Assembly (NCBI RefSeq): GCF_001983165.1 | Contig: NZ_MNPU01000002.1 | Coordinates: 1-64,000, forward strand | Direction of reading: 5' to 3' | DNA length: 64,000 nt | Origin: Pseudomonas gessardii | GTDB lineage: Bacteria > Pseudomonadota > Gammaproteobacteria > Pseudomonadales > Pseudomonadaceae | Shown here: piece by piece, positions 32,757 through 41,465 of the stretch | Layout of the letters: each line of letters starts with the position of its first letter | Numbering within the stretch: the first letter of the stretch is position 1 | The notes under the pieces: model-generated | Database searches by the model: none | Seen by the model: only the letters and a program-made list of their open reading frames with translations | What the model was told of the DNA's origin: nothing | Position numbers and translations under genes: made by a program

Positions 32757-33884
32757 ATGGCTGAAGCAAAAGTACTGAGTGGCGCCGGCCTGCGTGGCCA
32801 GGTGGCCGGGCAGACAGAATTGTCCACCGTGGGCCAGGCCGGTGCCGGCCTGACCTATCGCGGCTACGACGTGCGTGAACTGGCTGCCGATGCGCAGTTT
32901 GAAGAAGTCGCCTACCTGCTGTTGTACGGCGAATTGCCGAGCAAGGCCGAGCTGGCGGCCTATAGCGCCAAGCTGAGCAAGCTGCGTGACCTGCCCCAGG
33001 CGCTCAAGGAAGTGCTGGAGCGCATCCCCGCCGACGCCCACCCGATGGACGTGATGCGCACCGGTTGCTCGTTCCTGGGCAATATCGAGCCGGAACAAGA
33101 CTTCAGCGTGCAACGCGATGTCACCGACCGCCTGCTGGCCGCCTTCCCGGCGATCATGTGCTACTGGTATCGCTTCAGCCATGACGGCCAGCGCATCGAC
33201 TGCGTGACCGACGAGCCGAGCATCGGTGGGCATTTCCTGCACCTGCTGCATGGCAAGAAGCCGAGCCAGCTGCATGAAAAAGTCATGAACGTGTCGCTGA
33301 TCCTCTACGCCGAGCACGAATTCAACGCCTCGACCTTCACCGCTCGTGTGTGTGCCTCGACCCTGTCCGACCTGTATTCCTGCGTCACCGCCGCCATCGG
33401 TTCGCTGCGCGGCCCGCTGCATGGCGGCGCCAACGAAGCGGCGATGGAAATGATCGAGCGTTTCTCCTCGGCCGAAGAGGCCGTAAAAGGCACCCTTGGC
33501 ATGCTGGCGCGCAAGGACAAGATCATGGGCTTTGGCCACGCGATCTATAAAGACAACGACCCGCGCAATGAAGTGATCAAGGGCTGGTCGAAAAAACTCG
33601 CTGATGAAGTGGGCGACAAGGTGCTGTTCCCGGTCTCCGAAGCCATCGACAAGACCATGTGGGAACAGAAGAAACTGTTCCCCAACGCTGACTTCTACCA
33701 TGCCTCGGCGTACCACTTCATGGGCATCCCGACCAAACTGTTCACCCCGATCTTCGTCTGCTCGCGCCTGACCGGCTGGGCGGCGCATGTGTTTGAGCAG
33801 CGTGCCAACAACCGCATCATCCGTCCAAGCGCCGAGTACATCGGCGTCGAACAGCGCAAGTTCGTGCCAATCGAACGTCGCTGA
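32757..33884 (+). CDS. prpC: 2-methylcitrate synthase
   Basis: A 375-residue citrate-synthase-fold enzyme, the length of PrpC rather than of GltA. It has the N-terminal LSGAGLRGQVAGQTELSTVG, and the active-site histidines in SIGGHFLH/GPLHGGANEAAMEM and FGHAIYKDNDPRN. The final RPSAEYIGVEQRKFVPIERR is typical of PrpC. It condenses propionyl-CoA with oxaloacetate. The ribosome binding site GGAGAAG precedes the ATG. A REP doublet separates it from acnD. Confidence 0.95.
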   Translation: MAEAKVLSGAGLRGQVAGQTELSTVGQAGAGLTYRGYDVRELAADAQFEEVAYLLLYGELPSKAELAAYSAKLSKLRDLPQALKEVLERIPADAHPMDVMRTGCSFLGNIEPEQDFSVQRDVTDRLLAAFPAIMCYWYRFSHDGQRIDCVTDEPSIGGHFLHLLHGKKPSQLHEKVMNVSLILYAEHEFNASTFTARVCASTLSDLYSCVTAAIGSLRGPLHGGANEAAMEMIERFSSAEEAVKGTLGMLARKDKIMGFGHAIYKDNDPRNEVIKGWSKKLADEVGDKVLFPVSEAIDKTMWEQKKLFPNADFYHASAYHFMGIPTKLFTPIFVCSRLTGWAAHVFEQRANNRIIRPSAEYIGVEQRKFVPIERR

Positions 33885-33924
33885 GTGGAGAAACCGACGA
33901 CCCAGGATTGGAAACCCGATCAAC

Positions 33925-34018
33925 AATGTGGGAGCGGGCTTGCTCGCGATAGCGGTGTAACAGTCGCCCGATGCGTTGAATGACACACCGCAATCGCGAG
34001 CAAGCCCGCTCCCACATT
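33925..34018. repeat. REP doublet (REPIN) inside the prp operon
   Basis: AATGTGGGAGCGGGCTTGCT and its exact complement face each other across about 42 bases between prpC and acnD. In mRNA the pair can form a long hairpin that may change the relative amounts of upstream and downstream message. Confidence 0.9.
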
Positions 34019-34088
34019 TGGATTGGATTCCAACCGCAGGATCTGCGTCGGTTCTTCCTTTTGTAACTACCGTGACCGAGTCCTGACG

Positions 34089-36683
34089 ATGAACACTGAA
34101 TTTCGCAAACCGCTCCCCGGCAGCCGCCTGGATTACTTCGACGCCCGCGCGGCGGTCGAGGCCATCACCCCCGGCGCCTACGCCACACTGCCTTACACCT
34201 CCCGCGTGCTCGCCGAAAACCTGGTGCGCCGCTGCGATCCGGCGACCCTCAATGCCTCCCTGAGCCAGTTGATCGAACGCAAGCGCGACCTCGATTTCCC
34301 TTGGTTCCCGGCCCGTGTGGTGTGCCATGACATCCTTGGCCAGACCGCCCTGGTAGACCTCGCCGGCCTGCGCGATGCCATCGCCCTGCAAGGCGGCGAC
34401 CCGGCCCAGGTCAACCCGGTAGTGCCGACCCAACTGATCGTCGACCACTCCCTGGCCGTCGAGGCCGGTGGTTTTGACCCACAGGCCTTCGAGAAAAACC
34501 GCGCCATCGAAGACCGCCGCAACGAAGACCGTTTCCATTTTATCGAGTGGACCAAAAAGGCCTTCAAGAACGTCGACGTGATCCCGCCAGGCAACGGCAT
34601 CATGCACCAGATCAACCTGGAGAAAATGTCCCCGGTGATCCAGGTGCGTGACGGTGTGGCCTTCCCGGATACCTGCGTCGGCACCGACAGCCACACCCCC
34701 CACGTGGATGCCCTGGGCGTGATCGCCATCGGCGTCGGCGGCCTGGAAGCCGAGAGCGTGATGCTCGGCCGCGCCTCGTGGATGCGCCTGCCGGAAAGCG
34801 TGGGTGTCGAGTTGACGGGTAAGCTGCAACCGGGCATCACCGCCACCGATATGGTGCTGGCCCTGACCGAGTTCCTGCGTCAGCAGAAAGTCGTCGGTGC
34901 CTGGCTGGAGTTCTTCGGCGAGGGCGCCTCGGCCCTGACCCTGGGCGACCGCGCCACCATCTCCAACATGGCCCCGGAATATGGCGCCACGGCGGCGATG
35001 TTCTACATCGACGCGCAGACCATCGCTTACCTCAAACTCACCGGGCGTGAAGACGAACAAGTCGCCCTGGTCGAGCAGTATGCGCGGCACACCGGCCTGT
35101 GGGCCGATGACCTCAAGGGCGCGCAATACGAGCGTGGCCTGAGCTTCGACCTGTCCAGCGTCGTGCGCAATATGGCCGGCCCCAGCAACCCGCACGCCCG
35201 CGTGGCCACCAGCGACTTGGCGGCCAAGGGCATTTCCGGGCAATGGGATGACGTACCGGGGCAAATGCCCGATGGTGCGGTGATCATCGCCGCCATCACC
35301 AGCTGCACCAACACCAGCAACCCGCGCAACGTGATCGCTGCCGGCCTGCTGGCGCGCAATGCCAACCGGCTCGGGCTGGCCCGCAAGCCGTGGGTCAAGT
35401 CGTCCCTGGCCCCGGGCTCGAAAACCGTGGCCATGTACCTCGACGAGGCCGGGCTGACCAGCGAACTGGAGCAGTTGGGCTTTGGCGTTGTCGCCTTTGC
35501 CTGCACCACCTGCAACGGCATGTCCGGTGCACTCGACCCGGTGATCCAGCAGGAAATCATCGACCGCGACCTGTACGCCACCGCCGTGCTCTCGGGTAAC
35601 CGTAACTTCGACGGGCGCATCCACCCGTACGCCAAGCAAGCGTTCCTGGCCTCGCCACCGCTGGTGGTGGCCTACGCGATTGCCGGCACTATCCGTTTCG
35701 ATATCGAAAAGGATGTGCTGGGCCTGGACGCGACCGGCAAGGAAATCCGCTTGAAGGACATCTGGCCGAGCGACGAGGAAATCGACGCGGTGGTCAAGGC
35801 GTCGGTCAAGCCTGAGCAGTTCCGCCAGGTCTATATCCCAATGTTCGCCATCCATGAAGACACCGGTCCGAAAGTCGCGCCGCTGTACGACTGGCGCCCG
35901 CAGAGCACCTACATCCGCCGCCCGCCGTACTGGGAAGGCGCCCTGGCCGGCGCGCGTCCGCTCAAGGGCATGCGCCCGCTGGCGGTGCTGCCGGACAACA
36001 TCACCACCGACCACCTGTCGCCGTCCAACGCCATCATGCTCGATAGCGCCGCCGGCGAATACCTGGCGAAAATGGGCTTGCCGGAAGTCGACTTCAACTC
36101 CTATGCAACCCACCGCGGCGACCACTTGACCGCACAGCGTGCGACCTTTGCCAACCCCAAGCTGTTCAATGAAATGGTCCAGGAAAACGGCAAGGTCAAG
36201 CAGGGCTCCCTGGCGCGCATCGAGCCGGAAGGCCAGGTCACGCGGATGTGGGAAGCCATCGAAACCTACATGGAGCGCAAGCAGCCGCTGATCATCATTG
36301 CCGGCGCCGACTACGGCCAGGGCTCGTCCCGCGACTGGGCGGCCAAGGGCGTACGCCTGGCCGGTGTGGAAGCGATTGCCGCCGAGGGCTTCGAGCGCAT
36401 CCACCGCACCAACCTGGTCGGCATGGGCGTGCTGCCCCTGGAGTTTTTGCCGGGCACCGACCGCAAGACCCTGCAGATCGATGGCAGCGAAACCTATGAC
36501 GTGCTCGGTGAGCGCACCCCGCGTGCGCAGTTGACCCTGGTGATCAACCGCAAGACTGGCGAACGTGTCGAAGTGCCGGTGACCTGCCGCCTGGACACCG
36601 CCGAAGAAGTGTCGATCTACGAGGCGGGCGGCGTATTGCAACGTTTTGCCCAGGACTTCCTGGAATCGGCGACGACCGCCTGA
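34089..36683 (+). CDS. acnD: Fe/S-dependent 2-methylisocitrate dehydratase AcnD
   Basis: An 864-residue aconitase-family enzyme of the AcnD type. The three cluster cysteines are visible (CTNTSNPRN region, and CTTCNGMSG), with DSHTPHVDALG and the swivel-domain GADYGQGSSRDWAAKG. AcnD dehydrates 2-methylcitrate to an isomer of 2-methylaconitate that needs PrpF, encoded 11 bases downstream. The ATG at 34089 (MNTEFRKPLPGS) gives the family length. The presence of both acnD-prpF and prpD gives two dehydration routes in one operon. Confidence 0.95.
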   Translation: MNTEFRKPLPGSRLDYFDARAAVEAITPGAYATLPYTSRVLAENLVRRCDPATLNASLSQLIERKRDLDFPWFPARVVCHDILGQTALVDLAGLRDAIALQGGDPAQVNPVVPTQLIVDHSLAVEAGGFDPQAFEKNRAIEDRRNEDRFHFIEWTKKAFKNVDVIPPGNGIMHQINLEKMSPVIQVRDGVAFPDTCVGTDSHTPHVDALGVIAIGVGGLEAESVMLGRASWMRLPESVGVELTGKLQPGITATDMVLALTEFLRQQKVVGAWLEFFGEGASALTLGDRATISNMAPEYGATAAMFYIDAQTIAYLKLTGREDEQVALVEQYARHTGLWADDLKGAQYERGLSFDLSSVVRNMAGPSNPHARVATSDLAAKGISGQWDDVPGQMPDGAVIIAAITSCTNTSNPRNVIAAGLLARNANRLGLARKPWVKSSLAPGSKTVAMYLDEAGLTSELEQLGFGVVAFACTTCNGMSGALDPVIQQEIIDRDLYATAVLSGNRNFDGRIHPYAKQAFLASPPLVVAYAIAGTIRFDIEKDVLGLDATGKEIRLKDIWPSDEEIDAVVKASVKPEQFRQVYIPMFAIHEDTGPKVAPLYDWRPQSTYIRRPPYWEGALAGARPLKGMRPLAVLPDNITTDHLSPSNAIMLDSAAGEYLAKMGLPEVDFNSYATHRGDHLTAQRATFANPKLFNEMVQENGKVKQGSLARIEPEGQVTRMWEAIETYMERKQPLIIIAGADYGQGSSRDWAAKGVRLAGVEAIAAEGFERIHRTNLVGMGVLPLEFLPGTDRKTLQIDGSETYDVLGERTPRAQLTLVINRKTGERVEVPVTCRLDTAEEVSIYEAGGVLQRFAQDFLESATTA

Positions 36684-36694
36684 AGAGGTAAACC

Positions 36695-37879
36695 ATGGCA
36701 CATGCAGCGCAAATCAAAATCCCTGCCACGTACATGCGTGGCGGCACCAGCAAGGGCGTGTTTTTCAGCCTCAAGGACCTGCCCGAAGCGGCGCAGGTGC
36801 CGGGTGCTGCCCGCGATGCCTTGCTGTTGCGGGTGATCGGCAGCCCCGACCCCTATGACAAACAGATCGATGGCATGGGCGGCGCCACGTCCAGCACCAG
36901 CAAGACCGTGATCCTCGCCAAGAGTACCCGCGCGGATCACGATGTGGACTACCTGTTTGGCCAGGTGTCCATCGACAAGCCCTTTGTCGACTGGAGTGGC
37001 AACTGCGGCAACCTGTCGGCGGCGGTCGGCGCGTTCGCCATCAGCGCCGGCCTGGTGGATCCCGGCCGCATCCCCCAGAACGGCGTGGCCGTAGTGCGGG
37101 TGTGGCAGGCGAATATCGGCAAGACCATCATCGCCCATGTGCCGATCACCGACGGCGCGGTGCAGGAAACCGGCGACTTCGAGTTGGATGGCGTGACCTT
37201 CCCGGCGGCCGAAGTACAACTGGAGTTCCTCGACCCGGCAGCCGAAGAAGAGGGCGGCGGTGGTTCGATGTTTCCCACCGGCAACCTGATCGACGACCTG
37301 CAAGTGCCGGGTGTCGGCACCTTCAAGGCAACGCTGATCAACGCGGGGATCCCGACGATTTTTATCAACGCGCAAGACCTCGGCTACACCGGCACCGAGC
37401 TGCAAGGCGCGATCAACGGCGATCCCAAAGCCTTGGCCATGTTCGAGACCGTGCGCGCCCATGGCGCGTTGCGCATGGGCCTGATCAAGCACCTGGACGA
37501 AGCGGCCCAGCGCCAGCACACACCGAAGCTGGCGTTCGTGGCCAAGCCTGCGGATTACCTGGCCTCCAGCGGCAAGGCGATCAAGGCCGGTGATGTTGAC
37601 CTGCTGGTACGGGCGCTGTCCATGGGCAAGCTGCACCACGCGATGATGGGCACGGCGGCGGTGGCGATTGGCACGGCGGCGGCGATTTCCGGGACTTTGG
37701 TCAACCTCGCGGCGGGCGGCGTGCAACGCAATGCCGTGCGCTTCGGGCATCCGTCCGGCACCTTGCGTGTGGGCGCTGAAGCCAGCCAGGTCAACGGCGA
37801 ATGGGTAGTGAAAAAGGCCATCATGAGCCGCAGTGCGCGGGTTTTGATGGAAGGCTACGTGCGCGTCCCCGGCGACTGA
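36695..37879 (+). CDS. prpF: 2-methylaconitate cis-trans isomerase PrpF
   Basis: A 394-residue PrpF with the duplicated diaminopimelate-epimerase-like fold. Family marks include the opening PATYMRGGTSKGVFFSLKDLP, SGNCGNLSAAVGAFAI, and VRFGHPSGTLRVGAE. PrpF isomerises trans- to cis-2-methylaconitate so that AcnD-made product can be rehydrated by an aconitase. It has a strong AAGAGGTAAACC leader. Its stop codon is the first three bases of a 107-bp inverted-repeat element. Confidence 0.95.
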   Translation: MAHAAQIKIPATYMRGGTSKGVFFSLKDLPEAAQVPGAARDALLLRVIGSPDPYDKQIDGMGGATSSTSKTVILAKSTRADHDVDYLFGQVSIDKPFVDWSGNCGNLSAAVGAFAISAGLVDPGRIPQNGVAVVRVWQANIGKTIIAHVPITDGAVQETGDFELDGVTFPAAEVQLEFLDPAAEEEGGGGSMFPTGNLIDDLQVPGVGTFKATLINAGIPTIFINAQDLGYTGTELQGAINGDPKALAMFETVRAHGALRMGLIKHLDEAAQRQHTPKLAFVAKPADYLASSGKAIKAGDVDLLVRALSMGKLHHAMMGTAAVAIGTAAAISGTLVNLAAGGVQRNAVRFGHPSGTLRVGAEASQVNGEWVVKKAIMSRSARVLMEGYVRVPGD

Positions 37880-37983
37880 TCGTTCCCACGCTCCGCGTGG
37901 TAACGCATCCGGTGACGCTCTGCGTCACCATTGGACGCAGAGCGTCCCAAGCGGCATTCCCACGCAGAGCGTGGGAACGATCA
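37877..37983. repeat. 107-bp intergenic element with 17-bp inverted ends
   Basis: TGATCGTTCCCACGCTC and its perfect complement bound the element, which also contains internal inverted copies (GACGCTCTGCGTC and related GACGCAGAGCGTC). This GTGGGAACGATCA repeat differs from the REP family in the rest of the window. The left end supplies the prpF stop codon. Confidence 0.8.
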
Positions 37984-38068
37984 AGTTAGAGCAGGCGTAA
38001 GACCTGCCACAAACGACCAACCCTGAGCCTGAGGAAGGAACCCACCCCACCTATTTTGGAGTACTGCC

Positions 38069-39553
38069 ATGAGCGCCAACGTCGACCAGAATAACCGCCC
38101 CGATTACGACCAGGTGTTGCAGGACATCGCCGATTACGTCCTCAACTACCGCATCGATTCCCCGGATGCCCTGGACACCGCCCGCAACTGCCTGATGGAC
38201 ACCCTCGGTTGTGGCCTGCTGGCCCTGCGTTTCCCTGAGTGCACCAAGCACCTGGGGCCGATTGTCGCAGGCACGGTAGTGCCGTTCGGGGCGCGGGTGC
38301 CGGGTACGGCCTATCGCCTGGACCCGGTCAAGGCCGCGTGGGACATCGGCTGTATCGTGCGTTGGCTCGATTACAACGACACCTGGCTCGCCGCCGAATG
38401 GGGCCATCCTTCGGATAACCTCGGCGGCATCCTTGCCGTCGCCGATCACCTTGCGCAAAAGCGTGTGGCCAATGGCGATGCACCGTTGACGATGCGGGCC
38501 GTGCTGGAAGCGATGATCATGGCCCACGAAATCCAGGGCGTGATTGCCCTGGAAAACGCCTTCAACCGTGTCGGCCTCGACCATGTGTTGCTGGTCAAAG
38601 TCGCCTCCACGGCGGTCTGCGCCAAGTTGATGGGGGCCAACCGCGAGCAACTGCTGGCGGCATTGTCCCAGGCGTTTGTCGATGGGCAGGCGCTGCGCAC
38701 CTACCGCCATGCGCCGAATGCCGGGTCGCGCAAGTCCTGGGCGGCGGGGGATGCGTCGAGCCGTGGCGTACGCCTGGCGGACATGGCCATGCGTGGTGAG
38801 ATGGGCATCCCCGGCGTGCTAAGTGCGCCGCAGTGGGGGTTCTACGACGTGCTGTTCAGCCATACCAACCAGGACCTGGCCCTCAAACCTGAGGCCAAGC
38901 GCACGTTCAGCCTGCCCCAGCCCTATGGCACCTATGTGATGGAAAACGTGCTGTTCAAGATCAGCTTTCCCGCCGAATTCCACGCCCAGACCGCCTGTGA
39001 AGCTGCCGTGACCTTGCACCCGCAGGTCAGGCACCGCTTGCACGAGATCGAGCGGATCGTGATCACCACCCACGAGTCGGCCATTCGCATCATTTCCAAG
39101 GTCGGCCCATTGGCCAATGCCGCCGACCGCGATCATTGCCTGCAATACATGACCGCCGTGCCCCTGGCGTTTGGCAACCTGGTGGCCGAACAGTACGAAG
39201 ATGAGTTCCATGCCGCGCACCCGATCATCGATGAACTGCGCGGCAAAATGCAGATCGTCGAAGACCCACGCTACAGCCGCGAGTACCTGGAAGCTGACAA
39301 GCGCTCCATTGCCAACGCGGTGCAGGTGTTCTTCACCGATGGATCGAGCACCGAGCAGGTTGCGGTGCAATACCCGATTGGCCATCGTCGGCGCCGGGCA
39401 GATGGCATTCCCTTGCTGGAAGACAAGTTCAAGGCCAACCTGGCCACGCGGTTTACCGCCCAGCGCAGTGCCGAGATCTTTGCGTTGTGCAAGGACCAGG
39501 CACGGCTTGAGGCGACGTCGGTGAGCCGATTTGTGGCGCTTTGGGTGATCTGA
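38069..39553 (+). CDS. prpD: 2-methylcitrate dehydratase PrpD
   Basis: A 494-residue MmgE/PrpD-family enzyme. Recognisable segments are [48 protein letters not shown] and [20 protein letters not shown]. It dehydrates 2-methylcitrate to cis-2-methylaconitate without an Fe-S cluster. It ends the prp operon. The ATG follows GGAGTACTGCC. Confidence 0.95.
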   Translation: MSANVDQNNRPDYDQVLQDIADYVLNYRIDSPDALDTARNCLMDTLGCGLLALRFPECTKHLGPIVAGTVVPFGARVPGTAYRLDPVKAAWDIGCIVRWLDYNDTWLAAEWGHPSDNLGGILAVADHLAQKRVANGDAPLTMRAVLEAMIMAHEIQGVIALENAFNRVGLDHVLLVKVASTAVCAKLMGANREQLLAALSQAFVDGQALRTYRHAPNAGSRKSWAAGDASSRGVRLADMAMRGEMGIPGVLSAPQWGFYDVLFSHTNQDLALKPEAKRTFSLPQPYGTYVMENVLFKISFPAEFHAQTACEAAVTLHPQVRHRLHEIERIVITTHESAIRIISKVGPLANAADRDHCLQYMTAVPLAFGNLVAEQYEDEFHAAHPIIDELRGKMQIVEDPRYSREYLEADKRSIANAVQVFFTDGSSTEQVAVQYPIGHRRRRADGIPLLEDKFKANLATRFTAQRSAEIFALCKDQARLEATSVSRFVALWVI

Positions 39554-39620
39554 AGGCCCGGCGGAGAAGGATGACGTTGAAATTGACATATCTTGCTATG
39601 CGTACGGCCTACCTCTCTTA

Positions 39621-39648
39621 GGAACCGTATTCCGATAAATGCCAATCA
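39621..39648 (+). promoter_or_regulatory. ECF-type promoter, resembling the hrp box
   Basis: GGAACC-N15-CCAATCA differs by one base from the HrpL consensus GGAACC-N15/16-CCACNNA and lies about 80 bases before the reading frame at 39729. GGAAC is also shared by other ECF sigma factors. Confidence 0.35.
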
Positions 39649-39728
39649 GATAGCCAGATGACCTGTAATACAGAGTCGTCTGGCCAGCAAGACCTGTGAG
39701 CCAAACACCGGAATCTGAGAGGTTCTTC

Positions 39729-39815
39729 ATGACTAGCGTAAATTATCAGCCGTACGCGGCCCGCCATCCCTATGAAATGCCCCCCAAGCCAGCGCCCGCT
39801 CAGCACGAGCGCTGA
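39729..39815 (+). CDS. 28-codon frame, probable original start of the coiled-coil gene
   Basis: This short frame has the only good ribosome binding site of the locus (GAGAGG, six bases before the ATG) and encodes MTSVNYQPYAARHPYEMPPK and then PAPAQHER before a TGA. It lies in the frame one base away from the long coiled-coil protein, which opens again eight bases later. Either it is a leader peptide translationally coupled to that protein, or a one-base indel has separated the true N-terminus from the rest. The Pro/Ala-rich end continues well in composition into the downstream frame, which favours a frameshift. Confidence 0.5.
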   Translation: MTSVNYQPYAARHPYEMPPKPAPAQHER

Positions 39816-39822
39816 AGCGCCT

Positions 39823-40698
39823 ATGTCCTCGCAGGCCCAGGCAGATTCAGCCTCACCTCGTCAGCCAATGACTGCCCAGCAGCGCGGGCAGTTCGCGGCA
39901 CATAAAGCCCTGGTCAACTCACCGTCATCCCCGGTCAATACTGACCCGGCGCGGCTTGCACAATTGTCCAAGGAAAACAATCAACTGAGCGAAAAACTTA
40001 GCCAGTTGGTTGCTCAGTTCTCGCCCGTAATCAGGCAGCTTCAGAAGCAAGTGGCTGATCTGACTCAACAATTCAATACTATGAAGGCCTCGGAAAAATC
40101 GGGTTCCCCATCGAATCAAAGTGTCAGTGACAGTCCAGAGGCGCAACAGAGCCGTGTGTCATCTGAAGCGCCTGCCCGTTCAGAAGGCAGTACACCGGTG
40201 TCCGGGCAAGATACGCCTCGTAATCTGGAGCAATTGACTGCCGAAAACGATCAATTGCGCGAGACGGTTGGGCGGCTGCAAACCCAGTTCACTGCGGTGG
40301 TTGGCAAGCTGCAAGAGCAGATTCAGGGGTTGACTCAGAAAATGGGAGGGGCGGATACCTCTGCAAGTCAGACGCCTGCCGATACCCCGGCGTCGAAGAC
40401 TGATAGCGATACCCCGGCTTCGAGGGCTGATAGCGCTACCTCGGCTTCAAAGACGGGTAGCGATGCCCCGTCGGACACTGGGTCAACTGAGCAAGCATCC
40501 AGCACCCGGGATTCCACGCCATCGGCTCAGCCCACTGAGCCAACGGCGGCGACCCGCAGCGTTGACGATCTTCTGCGCGAGAACGAGCAGCTGCGTACTC
40601 GCATTGATCAAATGATGAGTGAATTCACTCAGGTGATTACCCAACTGCAACAGCAAATCGCGCAATTGAGTAAGCAGATCAGTGCGATGGCGAAGTGA
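39823..40698 (+). CDS. Three-repeat coiled-coil protein, function unknown
   Basis: I do not recognise this 291-residue protein. It contains three related coiled-coil repeats (residues about 45-87, 135-174 and 247-289) sharing the pattern L..L..EN.QL, then QF or EF, then V(I/V)..LQ.Q. They are separated by Ser/Thr/Asp/Ala/Pro-rich linkers. The second linker holds a nine-residue tandem repeat (TPASKTDSD type). There is no Cys or Trp, no signal peptide and no membrane helix. The composition resembles secreted, heat-stable or filament-forming proteins. The start at 39823 has no good ribosome binding site; an in-frame ATG also exists at 39772. It is convergent with the alanyl-tRNA editing gene. 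Confidence 0.65.
   Translation: MSSQAQADSASPRQPMTAQQRGQFAAHKALVNSPSSPVNTDPARLAQLSKENNQLSEKLSQLVAQFSPVIRQLQKQVADLTQQFNTMKASEKSGSPSNQSVSDSPEAQQSRVSSEAPARSEGSTPVSGQDTPRNLEQLTAENDQLRETVGRLQTQFTAVVGKLQEQIQGLTQKMGGADTSASQTPADTPASKTDSDTPASRADSATSASKTGSDAPSDTGSTEQASSTRDSTPSAQPTEPTAATRSVDDLLRENEQLRTRIDQMMSEFTQVITQLQQQIAQLSKQISAMAK
40384..40464 (+). repeat. 27-bp tandem repeat, three copies, in-frame
   Basis: Three consecutive 27-base units start ACCCCGGC or ACCTCGGC and end GATAGCGAT, GATAGCGCT or GGTAGCGAT. Each encodes nine residues of the linker between coiled-coil repeats 2 and 3. A degenerate fourth unit follows. Confidence 0.8.
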
Positions 40699-40734
40699 TG
40701 GACACCATAAGCGGTCTATCGACTGCTGGTGGCA

Positions 40735-41463
40735 TCATTCAAACCGCAAGATCACCCGCCGGTTATGCTTGCTCTTTTTCTCGATTTTCTCGCAGAACAC
40801 CCGGCCGATTTCCTCGGTATTGACCACATGGGTGCCGCCACACGGCTGGATATCGATGCCGGCAATTTCAATCACCCGTACCGCGCCCTGGATCACTGGG
40901 GGCGCGACCGCTTGGGTGCGGGTGATCTGTAGCAGGGTGGAATATTCGGACGCTGGCATCGACAGCGACTTGACCTCATGGGCCTGCTCGATCAAGGCAT
41001 TGAGGTCGCGGGTGATGCTTTCTTTGTCGAGGGTCATTTCCGGCAGGTCGAAATCCAGGCGGCCCTTGTCGGCGCTGATGCTGCAGCCGGTCACCGGTGC
41101 ATCGATGATCGAGCACAGCAGGTGCAGGCAGGTGTGCATCTTCATGTGCTGGTAGCGCCGTTCCCAGTCCAGGCCGGCGTCTACCTGTATGCCAGCGCGC
41201 AATGATTCGGGGCAGTGTTCCACTTGATGCCAGATGATCGAGCGCAGCACCGGGTCGCGCACGGTCCCGGTCACGCTGACCCGGCTGCCGTCCGGCAGGG
41301 TGAAGTAGCCAGTGTCGCCCGGTTGGCCACCGCCTGTGGGGTAGAACAGGGTGTGTTCCAGGGCCACGCCCTGTTCGCTGACGGCGATCACCCGGGCGCT
41401 GAAGGCGTTCTGGTAAGGCGCGCTGTCGAACAGCGCCAGGGTTTCCATGGTGTGTACGGACAT
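40735..41463 (-). CDS. Alanyl-tRNA editing protein (AlaX type)
   Basis: A 242-residue free-standing editing domain. It has the N-terminal LEHTLFYPTGGGQPGDTGYF and the zinc ligands HxxxH in YQHMKMHTCLHLL and CxxxH in QPCGGTHVVNTEEIG. AlaX proteins hydrolyse wrongly charged aminoacyl-tRNA(Ala), classically Ser-tRNA(Ala). It is the last gene of the sulfur operon, two bases after the acetyltransferase stop, which suggests that the pathway makes or raises an amino acid that AlaRS mischarges. The ATG at 41463 is six bases after GGAGG; an ATG at 41469 is too close to it. Confidence 0.88.
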   Translation of the reverse strand: MSVHTMETLALFDSAPYQNAFSARVIAVSEQGVALEHTLFYPTGGGQPGDTGYFTLPDGSRVSVTGTVRDPVLRSIIWHQVEHCPESLRAGIQVDAGLDWERRYQHMKMHTCLHLLCSIIDAPVTGCSISADKGRLDFDLPEMTLDKESITRDLNALIEQAHEVKSLSMPASEYSTLLQITRTQAVAPPVIQGAVRVIEIAGIDIQPCGGTHVVNTEEIGRVFCEKIEKKSKHNRRVILRFE

Positions 41464-41465
41464 GT

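Noticed and set aside
32736..36701. A 1321-codon open frame on the minus strand opposite prpC-acnD
   Set aside because: It is the mirror of two certain genes in GC-rich DNA; its translation is low-complexity His/Gln/Gly/Ala-rich and has no domain.
38069..38710. A minus-strand gene within prpD
   Set aside because: Antisense shadow with no ribosome binding site or domain.
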